Part shown: positions 1 to 6,345 of the stretch, in pieces
How positions within the stretch are numbered: the stretch's first letter is position 1
Layout: each line of letters opens with the position of its first letter
Source: Kiritimatiellota bacterium
GTDB lineage: Bacteria; Verrucomicrobiota; Lentisphaeria; Victivallales; JAADHT01
Assembly (NCBI GenBank): GCA_013151705.1
Contig: JAADHT010000214.1
Location: 1-11,385, forward strand
Length of the DNA: 11,385 bases
Direction of reading: 5' to 3'
The notes under the pieces: generated by a model
The model's database searches: none
Seen by the model: the letters and a program-made list of their open reading frames with translations, nothing else
Told to the model about the DNA's origin: nothing
Program-made: the position numbers and the translations under genes

Positions 1-143
1 TAGCCTTCACCGGAATCTGGTCCGTCGTGGAGAAGTCTATGAACCGTCACACTCCGTTCGCGGTGAACACTCTTGACGACGTGATGGCGGCGGATGCCGA
101 GGGACGGCGTTTGGCGGGGGAGGCGGTGCTTGCAGGGGGCTAG
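1..143 (+). CDS. dxr: 1-deoxy-D-xylulose 5-phosphate reductoisomerase, C-terminal end (partial)
   Basis: Only the last 46 codons lie in the window, read in the frame that starts at base 3 and stops with TAG at 141-143. The residues follow the C-terminal helical domain of DXR: an F-x-x-I start, a V-V-E-K helix, then a T-L-D-D-V-M-A-A-D-A-E-x-R-x-x-A pattern matching the V-D-D-V-L-S-V-D-A-N-A-R-x-x-A end of the E. coli enzyme. DXR makes 2-C-methyl-D-erythritol 4-phosphate with NADPH in the cytosolic MEP route to isoprenoid precursors. The catalytic and metal-binding parts are outside the window, so the call rests on this tail alone. About 110 bp separate it from the next gene. Confidence 0.7.
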   Translation, partial: AFTGIWSVVEKSMNRHTPFAVNTLDDVMAADAEGRRLAGEAVLAGG

Positions 144-253
144 CACTGCGTATAACTTAAAACTTCGCTTTGATTGCGAATCTCATGGATGCCAAGTTGT
201 GGTTTTCTTGAGTTCGATGTTTTTGTATCGTTTCATTTTTAGGAGTAATGTGT

Positions 254-1240
254 ATGTATGTGATTGGAATTGACATTGGCGGCACTAAAATAGCCGTCAG
301 CCTGGGAACTGACACTGGAGAGATTCCGTGTTCGAAACGTTTGGACAACAAAGATTCGTCTCCCGATGACATGTTGCCCGCCATTGTTTTGGCGGCCCGG
401 GAGTTGCTCGAATCCGAGGGATTGACATCGAACAATGTCGCGGCGGCGGGAATCGGCGCGCCCAGTCCGATAGACATTCCGAATGGCTTGATAACCAGAC
501 CGCATAATTTGAGGCAATGGGTGGATGTTCCGATACGCGACTTCATCGCCCGCGAGTTGGGAGCGGAAACTTTTTTTGAGAACGACGCTAACGCCGGAGC
601 GCTGGCCGAGTGGATGTTCGGCGCCGGCGGACACGTCGACAATATGATATATCTGACGATGAGCACCGGAATCGGCGGCGGAGTCATTGCGGACGGCCGC
701 CTGCTTCACGGCGCGTCGTTTTTGGCTGGCGAGGTCGGGCATATGTCTCTGGATCCGGGTGGACCGCTCTGCGAATGCGGAATGAAAGGTTGCTACGAGG
801 CTTTCTGCGGAGGACGAGCGGTGGCCAAGCGAATGAGGGGGTACCTCGCCGACAAACCAGACCATCGAATAGTGGAATTGGCCGGCGGTGATTTGGATAA
901 AGTGGACATGCCGGCGTTGCGCGCCGCGGTTGGGGAGGGTGATGCGTACGCTCTCGCGCTTTGGGACGAGTTCTGCCTGCGGAACGCGCAGGCCATGGGC
1001 GCTTTGATAAATATTTTCAATCCCGAGCGCGTCGTGCTGGGAACCATCGCGTTGGCTTCCGGCGACATGTTTTTGGATCCATTGAAGAAGCGGCTGCCCG
1101 AATTCTGCTGGGACGAGACTTTGTCCGCTTGTCAATTGGCTTTGAGTTCCCTCGGCGGCGGAATAGCCGAATATTCCGGTGTCTGCGTGGCGCTGAACGG
1201 CCTGATTGAGAAAGGCGATTTGGTGTTGTCTCGTGTCTGA
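254..1240 (+). CDS. ROK-family sugar kinase (glucokinase-like)
   Basis: This cytosolic kinase of 328 residues probably phosphorylates glucose or a related hexose or amino sugar with ATP. The N-terminal phosphate loop D-I-G-G-T-K is at residues 7-12. The E-N-D-A-N block with the catalytic Asp is near 109-113, the G-I-G-G-G ATP-site loop near 139-143, and E-V-G-H near 160-163. The ROK zinc motif C-E-C-G-M-K-G-C is at 173-180, with all three cysteines present. Length is normal for the family. I chose the ATG at 254 because AGGAG at 241-245 is 8 bases away; the ATG at 248 is only 2 bases from it. The substrate cannot be read from sequence: glucose, N-acetylglucosamine, N-acetylmannosamine and fructose kinases share these motifs. 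No sugar transport or catabolic genes are adjacent. Confidence 0.9.
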   Translation: MYVIGIDIGGTKIAVSLGTDTGEIPCSKRLDNKDSSPDDMLPAIVLAARELLESEGLTSNNVAAAGIGAPSPIDIPNGLITRPHNLRQWVDVPIRDFIARELGAETFFENDANAGALAEWMFGAGGHVDNMIYLTMSTGIGGGVIADGRLLHGASFLAGEVGHMSLDPGGPLCECGMKGCYEAFCGGRAVAKRMRGYLADKPDHRIVELAGGDLDKVDMPALRAAVGEGDAYALALWDEFCLRNAQAMGALINIFNPERVVLGTIALASGDMFLDPLKKRLPEFCWDETLSACQLALSSLGGGIAEYSGVCVALNGLIEKGDLVLSRV

Positions 1241-1251
1241 AATCGTCAAAT

Positions 1252-1422
1252 TTGAAAAACTTTGGGATTTTATTATGGAAATTTCGGAATAAGAGGTTAT
1301 TTTCCCGCACTGTGTTGGCGATAGCGTCCGTCTTTTTTGCGTTGACGGCGTTTGGAATGTCTCCCGATATACCGCGGAGCGATTTTTTTAGTTGTTGCTC
1401 AAGCGTTGATGAGATGTATTGA
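1252..1422 (+). CDS. Possible 56-residue exported peptide of unknown function
   Basis: An open frame begins at TTG 1252 and stops with TGA at 1420-1422, 16 bp before fabG. The predicted peptide has a basic N-terminal stretch (K-F-R-N-K-R-L-F-S-R), then a hydrophobic run V-L-A-I-A-S-V-F-F-A-L-T-A-F-G typical of a signal peptide, then about 20 polar residues with a Cys-Cys pair. Codons from about 1312 on resemble those of the neighbouring genes. No good ribosome site precedes TTG 1252, and the GTG at 1312 has AGAGG only at a long distance. It may be a small exported protein, the remnant of a longer one, or chance. I do not recognise a family. Confidence 0.3.
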   Translation: MKNFGILLWKFRNKRLFSRTVLAIASVFFALTAFGMSPDIPRSDFFSCCSSVDEMY

Positions 1423-1438
1423 AAACAGGAGAGGGTAA

Positions 1439-2188
1439 ATGGGTTGCGGAAAACTGGAAGGACGCGTGGCGTTGGTGACCGGGGGTGCCAGAGGAATAGG
1501 CAAAGCCATAAGCGAGCGTTTGGCCGATGAGGGCGCGTCGTTGGCTATCGTGGATATAATGAAAGAGGTGGCCGAGGAGACGGCGGCGGAATTCCGCGAG
1601 CGTGGAAACAAGGCGGTTGCTTTCGGCGCGAACGTCGCGAAGCCGCAGGATGCCGAGTCGACGGTGAAGTCCGTCATTGATGAGTTCGGCCGTCTTGACA
1701 TATTGATAAACAACGCCGGCATCACCCGCGACGCGCTTATGTTGCGTATGAGCGAGGCCGATTGGGACGCTGTTATAGACGTGAATCTCAAAGGCACCTT
1801 CAATTTCGTGAAGGCCGCCATGCGTCCGATGATGAAAAACAGATACGGGAAAATAGTGAATGTCGCCTCCGTGGTTGGCAGAATGGGCAACGCCGGCCAA
1901 GCCAATTATTCTGCTTCGAAAGCAGGTGTCATCGGCCTGACCAAAACGGCGGCGAAAGAACTGGCCGCGAGAAACATAAACGTCAACGCCATCGCTCCAG
2001 GATACATACAGACAGATATGACCAAAGATTTGCCGGAACAGGCCAAAGAGGCATTTATGACCGTAACTCCGATGAAGCGCGCCGGCACTCCGCAAGACGT
2101 GGCGGGAGTCGTGTTCTTTTTGACTTCTCCCGATTCCGATTACATAACAGGGCAGGTTATAAATATTGACGGAGGATTGCTTATGTGA
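1439..2188 (+). CDS. fabG: 3-oxoacyl-[acyl-carrier-protein] reductase FabG
   Basis: This short-chain dehydrogenase of 249 residues reduces 3-oxoacyl-ACP to 3-hydroxyacyl-ACP in the cytosolic fatty-acid elongation cycle. The nucleotide loop T-G-G-A-R-G-I-G is at 14-21 and N-N-A-G at 91-94. The catalytic tetrad is complete: Asn116, Ser144, Tyr157 and Lys161 (Y-S-A-S-K at 157-161). The C-terminal I-N-I-D-G-G motif that ends the family is present. The ATG at 1439 follows AGGAGAGGG. Asp39 at the end of the second beta strand usually favours NADH over NADPH in classical SDRs, which is less common for FabG. The genes for acyl carrier protein and FabF follow, which supports FabG over other SDR enzymes. 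Confidence 0.95.
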   Translation: MGCGKLEGRVALVTGGARGIGKAISERLADEGASLAIVDIMKEVAEETAAEFRERGNKAVAFGANVAKPQDAESTVKSVIDEFGRLDILINNAGITRDALMLRMSEADWDAVIDVNLKGTFNFVKAAMRPMMKNRYGKIVNVASVVGRMGNAGQANYSASKAGVIGLTKTAAKELAARNINVNAIAPGYIQTDMTKDLPEQAKEAFMTVTPMKRAGTPQDVAGVVFFLTSPDSDYITGQVINIDGGLLM

Positions 2189-2190
2189 AA

Positions 2191-2212
2191 AAATCGCGGT
2201 TGCGGTTTGATT
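2191..2212 (+). terminator. Weak hairpin after fabG
   Basis: Three bases after the fabG stop, AAATCGC (2191-2197) pairs with GCGGTTT (2202-2208) around a 4-base loop, with one G-U pair. Only a short broken T run follows. It could be a weak terminator or an mRNA 3' end stabiliser between fabG and acpP. The other 160 or so bases up to acpP contain no promoter I find convincing. Confidence 0.3.
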
Positions 2213-2376
2213 ATTCGCCGTATGCCTGCATAGTATGTTTTGTTGGTTTGTGAAACGGAGTCGAATTTCAGGCGTCAGGTTCTAATTTGTAGTGCCTTTT
2301 TAGCGTGTAAAGGAAAGACTCTTTAAGAATATTCAGTGTATGTGTTGCGACTCATAATAAAATAAGGAGATGACAA

Positions 2377-2610
2377 ATGTCTACAGCAGCAGAGAAAGTT
2401 AAGGAAATCGTTGTTCAGCAGTTGGGCGTGGCTCCCGACCAAGTGACGGAAAGCGCGAAATTCATCGAGGACCTCGGCGCTGACTCCTTGGACCAAGTGG
2501 AGCTTGTGATGGCTCTTGAGGAAGAGTTTGGATCCGATATCCCTGACGAGGCGGCCGAGAAGCTCACGACTGTAGGCGATGCGATCAAATATATCGAAAG
2601 CACCAGCTAA
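2377..2610 (+). CDS. acpP: Acyl carrier protein
   Basis: This small acidic protein of 77 residues carries growing fatty acyl chains on a phosphopantetheine arm and hands them between the cytosolic synthesis enzymes. The attachment site is Ser37 in the D-S-L-D motif (36-39), inside the classic L-G-A-D-S-L-D-Q-V-E-L-V-M-A-L-E-E-E-F helix II region. Length and acidic composition are typical. The ATG is preceded by a strong AAGGAG at 2364-2369. It lies between fabG and fabF, as in many bacteria, and is followed by a strong terminator, so it may be transcribed at a different level from fabF. Confidence 0.97.
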   Translation: MSTAAEKVKEIVVQQLGVAPDQVTESAKFIEDLGADSLDQVELVMALEEEFGSDIPDEAAEKLTTVGDAIKYIESTS

Positions 2611-2635
2611 TCGAGGTCTATGACATAAGCGTCAT

Positions 2636-2668
2636 CAATCAACGGGATCCCCGATCTCGTTGATTTTT
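2636..2668 (+). terminator. Rho-independent terminator after acpP
   Basis: ATCAACGGGAT (2638-2648) pairs with ATCTCGTTGAT (2654-2664) over 11 bp with a single G-U pair and a 5-base loop, followed at once by a run of five T. It sits 28 bp after the acpP stop codon and 87 bp before the fabF start. This is the clearest intrinsic terminator in the window. Confidence 0.85.
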
Positions 2669-2719
2669 AACGCGCGCGGTATGGTTTCCCGGCGAATTGT
2701 TTGTCTGACCACTTTAATT

Positions 2720-2734
2720 GTCCGCTCAGCGGAC
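2720..2734. promoter_or_regulatory. Perfect 15-bp palindrome upstream of fabF
   Basis: GTCCGCTCAGCGGAC is a perfect inverted repeat around a single central C. It ends 9 bases before the fabF ribosome site (GGTAGGGG, 2743-2750). It could be a repressor operator or a small mRNA hairpin near the translation start. Function is not shown by the sequence. Confidence 0.35.
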
Positions 2735-2754
2735 TGTTTGACGGTAGGGGTTCC

Positions 2755-4008
2755 ATGAATTCAAAAAGAGTAGTAGTCACAGGAGCTGGTGCCATAACCA
2801 GTGTAGGCAACAGCAGGGAAGCCACTTGGCGGGCATTGGTCGATGGTGAGTGCGGTATAGCTTCGATAACCCATTTCGACGCGTCGGATTTTCGATCCAG
2901 AATCGCCGGGGAAGTCAAGAATTTCGACATCGCCAACTACATGTCTCCCAAAGAAGCGAGACGATTGGATGCTTTTTGTCATTACGCCATCGCCGCGACG
3001 GACGAGGCGCTTGATCATGCCGGCATATCAAAAGAACTTGACGGTATCAATCCCGAACGAGTCGGCGTTTTGGTGGGCAGCGGAATTGGCGGTATGGGCA
3101 CTATGGAGAAGCAGGCTAAGATTCTCCATGAGAGGGGGCCAACGAAATCTTCTCCTTTGCTTGTGCCTATGATGATTATCGATATGTCATCCGGCGCCCT
3201 GTCGATGCGCTATGGCGCCAAGGGCCCCAATTTCGGAGTTGTCACGGCATGCGCCACTGGTTCACACTCGATTGGCGAATCCTATTGGATCATCAAGCGC
3301 GGCGATGCCGACGTGATGATCACGGGGGGCGCCGAAGCGACAATAACCCCACTTGGATTCACTGGTTTTTGTGCCATGAAGGCGTTGAGTCAGCGCAACG
3401 ACGATCCGCAAGGCGCGAGTCGTCCGTTCGACGCTGAACGCGACGGATTTGTCATGTCGGAGGGGGCCGGCGTGATCATCCTCGAGGAGTTGGAGCATGC
3501 GAAGAGGCGCGGAGCCAACATTATCGGCGAGATTGCGGGATATGGAGTGACTGCCGACGCGTACCACATCACATCGCCTTCTCCGGGAGGAGAGGGTGCG
3601 GCTAGAGCCATAAAGATGGCTCTTAACCACGCTCAATTGGATCCTGCGGACTTGGATTACATCAACGCGCATGGAACCAGCACCGCTTTGAACGACAAAT
3701 TTGAGACAGCCGCGTTTAAACTCGCTCTCGGCGAGGAAAACGCCCGTGGAGTCTCTATCAGCAGCACGAAAGGCGCGACCGGACATGCGTTGGGTGCGGC
3801 CGGAGGGATCGAGATCATCGCTTGCATCGAGGCTATTGGCAATGGAGTGGTGCCTCCCACTATAAATTACGAGAATCCCGATCCGGAGTGCGACCTTAAT
3901 TACACGCCGAACACGGCGGAGGAAAAGGATATCGCGATTGCCCTGAACACGAATCTCGGTTTTGGCGGACACAACGCCGCTATAATCATAAAAGCTTATC
4001 AACCGTAG
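2755..4008 (+). CDS. fabF: 3-oxoacyl-[acyl-carrier-protein] synthase II FabF
   Basis: This condensing enzyme of 417 residues extends acyl-ACP by two carbons with malonyl-ACP and releases CO2. The thiolase-fold triad is complete: Cys166 in T-A-C-A-T-G, His306 in N-A-H-G-T-S-T and His344 in G-A-T-G-H-A-L-G-A-A-G. The supporting Lys339 and the C-terminal N-L-G-F-G-G-H-N-A loop are also present. Length equals the usual FabF size. I start at ATG 2755, 4 bases after GGTAGGGG, which gives the standard R-V-V-V-T-G N-terminus; the open frame extends further upstream to a TTG at 2701 but without family-like residues. It is separated from acpP by a terminator, so it probably has its own promoter or depends on read-through. 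A LysM lipoprotein gene follows after 28 bp. Confidence 0.96.
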   Translation: MNSKRVVVTGAGAITSVGNSREATWRALVDGECGIASITHFDASDFRSRIAGEVKNFDIANYMSPKEARRLDAFCHYAIAATDEALDHAGISKELDGINPERVGVLVGSGIGGMGTMEKQAKILHERGPTKSSPLLVPMMIIDMSSGALSMRYGAKGPNFGVVTACATGSHSIGESYWIIKRGDADVMITGGAEATITPLGFTGFCAMKALSQRNDDPQGASRPFDAERDGFVMSEGAGVIILEELEHAKRRGANIIGEIAGYGVTADAYHITSPSPGGEGAARAIKMALNHAQLDPADLDYINAHGTSTALNDKFETAAFKLALGEENARGVSISSTKGATGHALGAAGGIEIIACIEAIGNGVVPPTINYENPDPECDLNYTPNTAEEKDIAIALNTNLGFGGHNAAIIIKAYQP

Positions 4009-4036
4009 GAAACTGGACGCAGGAGGAGAAGTTGAA

Positions 4037-4516
4037 ATGAAAAAGACCACATTCGTCTCGTTGGCGTGCCTCGTGCTCGCTTTTGTCTTTGTCGGGTGTC
4101 AACCCAAGTTGGCGGAATCTCCCTACGGTGCTAAAGAACAGCATTGGGAGGAGTTCATCAAAGGCGCTTTTCCTGATTGGGAGCCTCCTCAGACGGTGCC
4201 GCCAGCAAGGCAAACGCGCCCCGCCAGTGATGTCGCGCCTCCCAACATAGTGGCGGAAGAACAGGAACCAGTGATCGCCGTAGAGCCCGTTGTCGAGTCT
4301 GGGAACGTCGATGCCGAAGTCCTGGAAACGGAAGACGCCTCCGCCGAATTTCAGACCTACACGGTCAGGAAAGGCGATACTTTATGGAAAATAGCGCGTA
4401 GATTTTATGGTTCAGGCAAGGAATGGCGGAAGATATACCAGGCCAATCAAGACACGATGTCGGACCCCAACAAGGTCAAAGCTGGATCGAAAATTCGTAT
4501 TCCGGCCAAACAATAA
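4037..4516 (+). CDS. LysM-domain lipoprotein
   Basis: The protein has 159 residues. A hydrophobic signal sequence ends in the lipobox F-V-G-C with the acylated cysteine at 21, so it is probably anchored in a membrane. A Pro/Glu/Val-rich flexible linker spans roughly 45-105. One LysM domain at about 108-156 (Y-T-V-R-K-G-D-T-L-W-K-I-A at its start, I-R-I-P at its end) should bind the N-acetylglucosamine chains of peptidoglycan. No enzymatic domain is visible, so it may tether peptidoglycan to a membrane. AGGAGGAG at 4021-4028 gives strong support to ATG 4037. It may be co-transcribed with fabF upstream and the small basic protein 16 bp downstream. Confidence 0.88.
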   Translation: MKKTTFVSLACLVLAFVFVGCQPKLAESPYGAKEQHWEEFIKGAFPDWEPPQTVPPARQTRPASDVAPPNIVAEEQEPVIAVEPVVESGNVDAEVLETEDASAEFQTYTVRKGDTLWKIARRFYGSGKEWRKIYQANQDTMSDPNKVKAGSKIRIPAKQ

Positions 4517-4532
4517 CACATTGGAGAAAATA

Positions 4533-4688
4533 ATGTCTCAACATCCCACATTGAAAGTAAGCGGAAAAATCAGGAAAAAACGCAATGTTTTGAAAAGATT
4601 CGAAAGGATAGATATTTTGAGCAAGGATGGTCGTTGGAAAGAGGGCGACAAAGTTCTTGGTCTTCCCAAAACAAAAAGAGATGAGTAG
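4533..4688 (+). CDS. Small basic protein of the Chlamydiae/Verrucomicrobia/Lentisphaerae type
   Basis: This 51-residue protein is rich in Lys and Arg. Its layout is M-S-Q-H-P-T-L at the start, a K-R-x-V-L-K-R-F-E-R-I-type core and a G-D-K-V-x-G-L-P-K-T-K end. From memory this matches a family of about 50 residues confined to PVC bacteria, with no established function; the charge suggests RNA or ribosome binding, which is inference. GGAG about 7 bases before ATG 4533 serves as ribosome site. It lies 16 bp after the LysM gene, probably in the same transcript, and is followed by a candidate terminator. It is the main taxonomic clue in the window. Confidence 0.82.
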   Translation: MSQHPTLKVSGKIRKKRNVLKRFERIDILSKDGRWKEGDKVLGLPKTKRDE

Positions 4689-4707
4689 TGGAGGCCGGGC
4701 AATTCAT

Positions 4708-4742
4708 CGCTCTGTTTTCCACCATGTCCGAGCGTTTTTTTT
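4708..4742 (+). terminator. Candidate intrinsic terminator after the small basic protein gene
   Basis: CGCTC (4708-4712) pairs with GAGCG (4730-4734) and is followed by eight T residues (4735-4742). The long T run fits a terminator, but the stem is only 5 bp with a 17-base loop, so the call is moderate. Its position 20 bp after the stop codon supports it. Confidence 0.5.
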
Positions 4743-4777
4743 AAAGCGGCGTTTATTTACGAGATTGGAGATTTGTC

Positions 4778-5500
4778 ATGAAAAAAACATTCGTGTTTTC
4801 TCTTTTGCTTCTATTCACGCTTTCCTCCATGGCTGGGACATTGTTTTTCAAGAATGGTTCGATCGTCTCGAAGGTTAAACTCATCAGCATTGCGAATGGT
4901 GTTGTCACCATCGAGAAGGACAAGGCCCGAGTGTTCTACAAGTTGAAGACTGTCAAGGCGTATTATTCCACCAACGTGACTTCGGTCGGCAACAACGATC
5001 CACGCGAGTTCTCAAAATACAAGGTTGTCGTTTCCAATATCAAAGCGCCGAAGAAGGGCGTCGATCACAAAAACAAAACTTCTGTATTCACGTTCGCCTA
5101 CGACGTGAACAAAAAGAGCAAATCCTTGAAGAAAATCCGCGCCCCCTATTTCTACCTTTATGTTTTGACTACCGAGAGTGATGAATACGGGCACAGGCGC
5201 GTGTACAGATACTACGTTCCCAAAATCGCAAAGCCGAAAGGAAAAGGGTATGACGAGGCGGCTATCATGGCCAAGTTGAGCGATTTCAAACGACCGATTT
5301 GGAATTCCGACAGAAAAGATTTCCATGGCGGTCTGTCGGGACGTAAAATCTCAATTTCGTTGAAAAGCGTGAAAAAAAGGAAGGTGCTTGCTTGGAGACT
5401 TGAGGTTTGGGGGGACTCCGAGATGGTCTATCAGAAATCCGAGGTGCAATATCCGGAATCCAGGGTCGGAAAGAAATGGTGGAGAAGAATCAGGAAGTGA
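4778..5500 (+). CDS. Exported basic protein of unknown function
   Basis: The protein has 240 residues and I do not recognise its family. A signal peptide is clear: K-K at 2-3, a Leu-rich core and a likely signal peptidase I site after S-M-A near residue 19. The next 45 residues (F-F-K-N-G-S-x-V, V-V-T-I-E-K, V-K-A-Y-Y) look like a small beta-barrel of the K-N-G type seen in many exported proteins. The rest is predicted beta-rich with many aromatic residues and strongly basic, ending in K-K-W-W-R-R-I-R-K. No cysteines or catalytic motifs stand out. GGAG precedes ATG 4778. It ends 4 bp from the convergent trpA, so its transcript must terminate inside trpA. It could be a periplasmic or cell-surface protein. 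Confidence 0.8.
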   Translation: MKKTFVFSLLLLFTLSSMAGTLFFKNGSIVSKVKLISIANGVVTIEKDKARVFYKLKTVKAYYSTNVTSVGNNDPREFSKYKVVVSNIKAPKKGVDHKNKTSVFTFAYDVNKKSKSLKKIRAPYFYLYVLTTESDEYGHRRVYRYYVPKIAKPKGKGYDEAAIMAKLSDFKRPIWNSDRKDFHGGLSGRKISISLKSVKKRKVLAWRLEVWGDSEMVYQKSEVQYPESRVGKKWWRRIRK

Positions 5501-5504
5501 GCCT

Positions 5505-6331
5505 CTATTTGGTTGCCGCGGTCATCGAGGAGACGAAACTCTTTAATTCCTCTATGGTTCCCTTTCCTTTCGACAACGATTCTACCCGTCTGACTATCGC
5601 GCTGCCGACTACAACCCCGTCCACGCCAGTTCCAGACGCCGCGCGAACGTGCTCCGGCTTGGAGATCCCGAATCCCACTACGACGGGAAGGTGCGTGTGG
5701 CGTTTGATCATTTCGATGTTTTTCGCGAATTTCGCGGAAAACTCGTCGCCTTCGCCGGTCACCCCCTCCTTCGAAACGTAATACACGAACGCGTCCGCCG
5801 ATTCGAGAAGTTTTGGAACGCGTTCCGGTTGAGTGGTTGGGGCGATTAGAGCGACCAACGGCAGATTGGCGGCTTTTATCGAGGCGTTGTAGGTTTTTCC
5901 GTTGGTCCATTCGGTGCCCCTCTCTTCCGGAGGGAGATCCAGCAGAAGCATAGCGTCGATACCCGCGTTCAAAGCTTCGAAACAAAATTCCTCGAAATCA
6001 ATTTCCGTGGAATAGGCGATTGGGTTCAGATAGGTGAACAACACGAGCGGGAGGTTCGGGTGGTTTCCGCGAATCTCGCGGGCTAGATCCAACACTTTGA
6101 GTGGAGTCATTCCGGCGGCCAGGGCTCGCTCAGCTGCGAGTTGGTTCGCCTCTCCGTCGGCCAAAGGATCGGAAAAGGGAACCCCGAGTTCCAATATGTC
6201 GACTCCCGCCGACACCAGGCGACTTTCAAGGATGTCGCGAAATCGGGGTCTCCGGCGGATATATAGGCGACAAACGCCTTGCGCCCGTTGTTGGCGCAAG
6301 TGGTGAACGTTTTTGACAATCTTGTTCCCAT
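5505..6331 (-). pseudogene. trpA: Tryptophan synthase alpha chain TrpA, interrupted by a frameshift
   Basis: TrpA splits indole-3-glycerol phosphate to indole and glyceraldehyde 3-phosphate, passing indole to TrpB. The N-terminus (ATG 6331, residues 1-36, with A-G-D-P at 26-29) is in one frame. The remainder, from the D-I-L-E-L-G-V-P-F-S-D-P-L-A-D-G block that carries the catalytic Glu and Asp to the Y-Y-V-S-K-E-G-V-T-G and G-F-G-I-S phosphate loops, is in the -1 frame. The break is at about 6215-6230. Compared with E. coli TrpA, roughly 7 bases of helix 1 are missing. The rest is undamaged to its stop at 5505-5507, so the lesion is either recent or a sequence error. An ATG at 6299 opens the second frame, but its first 25 or so residues do not match TrpA. 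It starts 14 bp after the helicase stop; trpB is not in this window. Confidence 0.85.
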
Positions 6332-6345
6332 ACAGAATCCCGTTT

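Noticed and set aside
171..187. TTCGC/GCGAA inverted repeat between dxr and the kinase gene as terminator
   Set aside because: The stem is only 5 bp and no T run follows.
239..1249. Long - strand frame of 336 codons opposite the ROK kinase
   Set aside because: It is an antisense shadow of a gene with a complete set of kinase motifs and has no recognisable protein features.
2701..2754. Upstream TTG start for fabF
   Set aside because: The extra residues are not family-like, the palindrome would be coding, and ATG 2755 has a good ribosome site.
6215..6235. Programmed -1 frameshift as explanation for trpA
   Set aside because: No slippery heptamer is present at the switch point, and a -1 shift would still leave helix 1 two residues short.
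5505..6299. TrpA starting at the ATG at 6299 as an intact gene
   Set aside because: The first 25 or so residues in that frame are unlike TrpA, whereas the frame from 6331 has the proper N-terminus including A-G-D-P.
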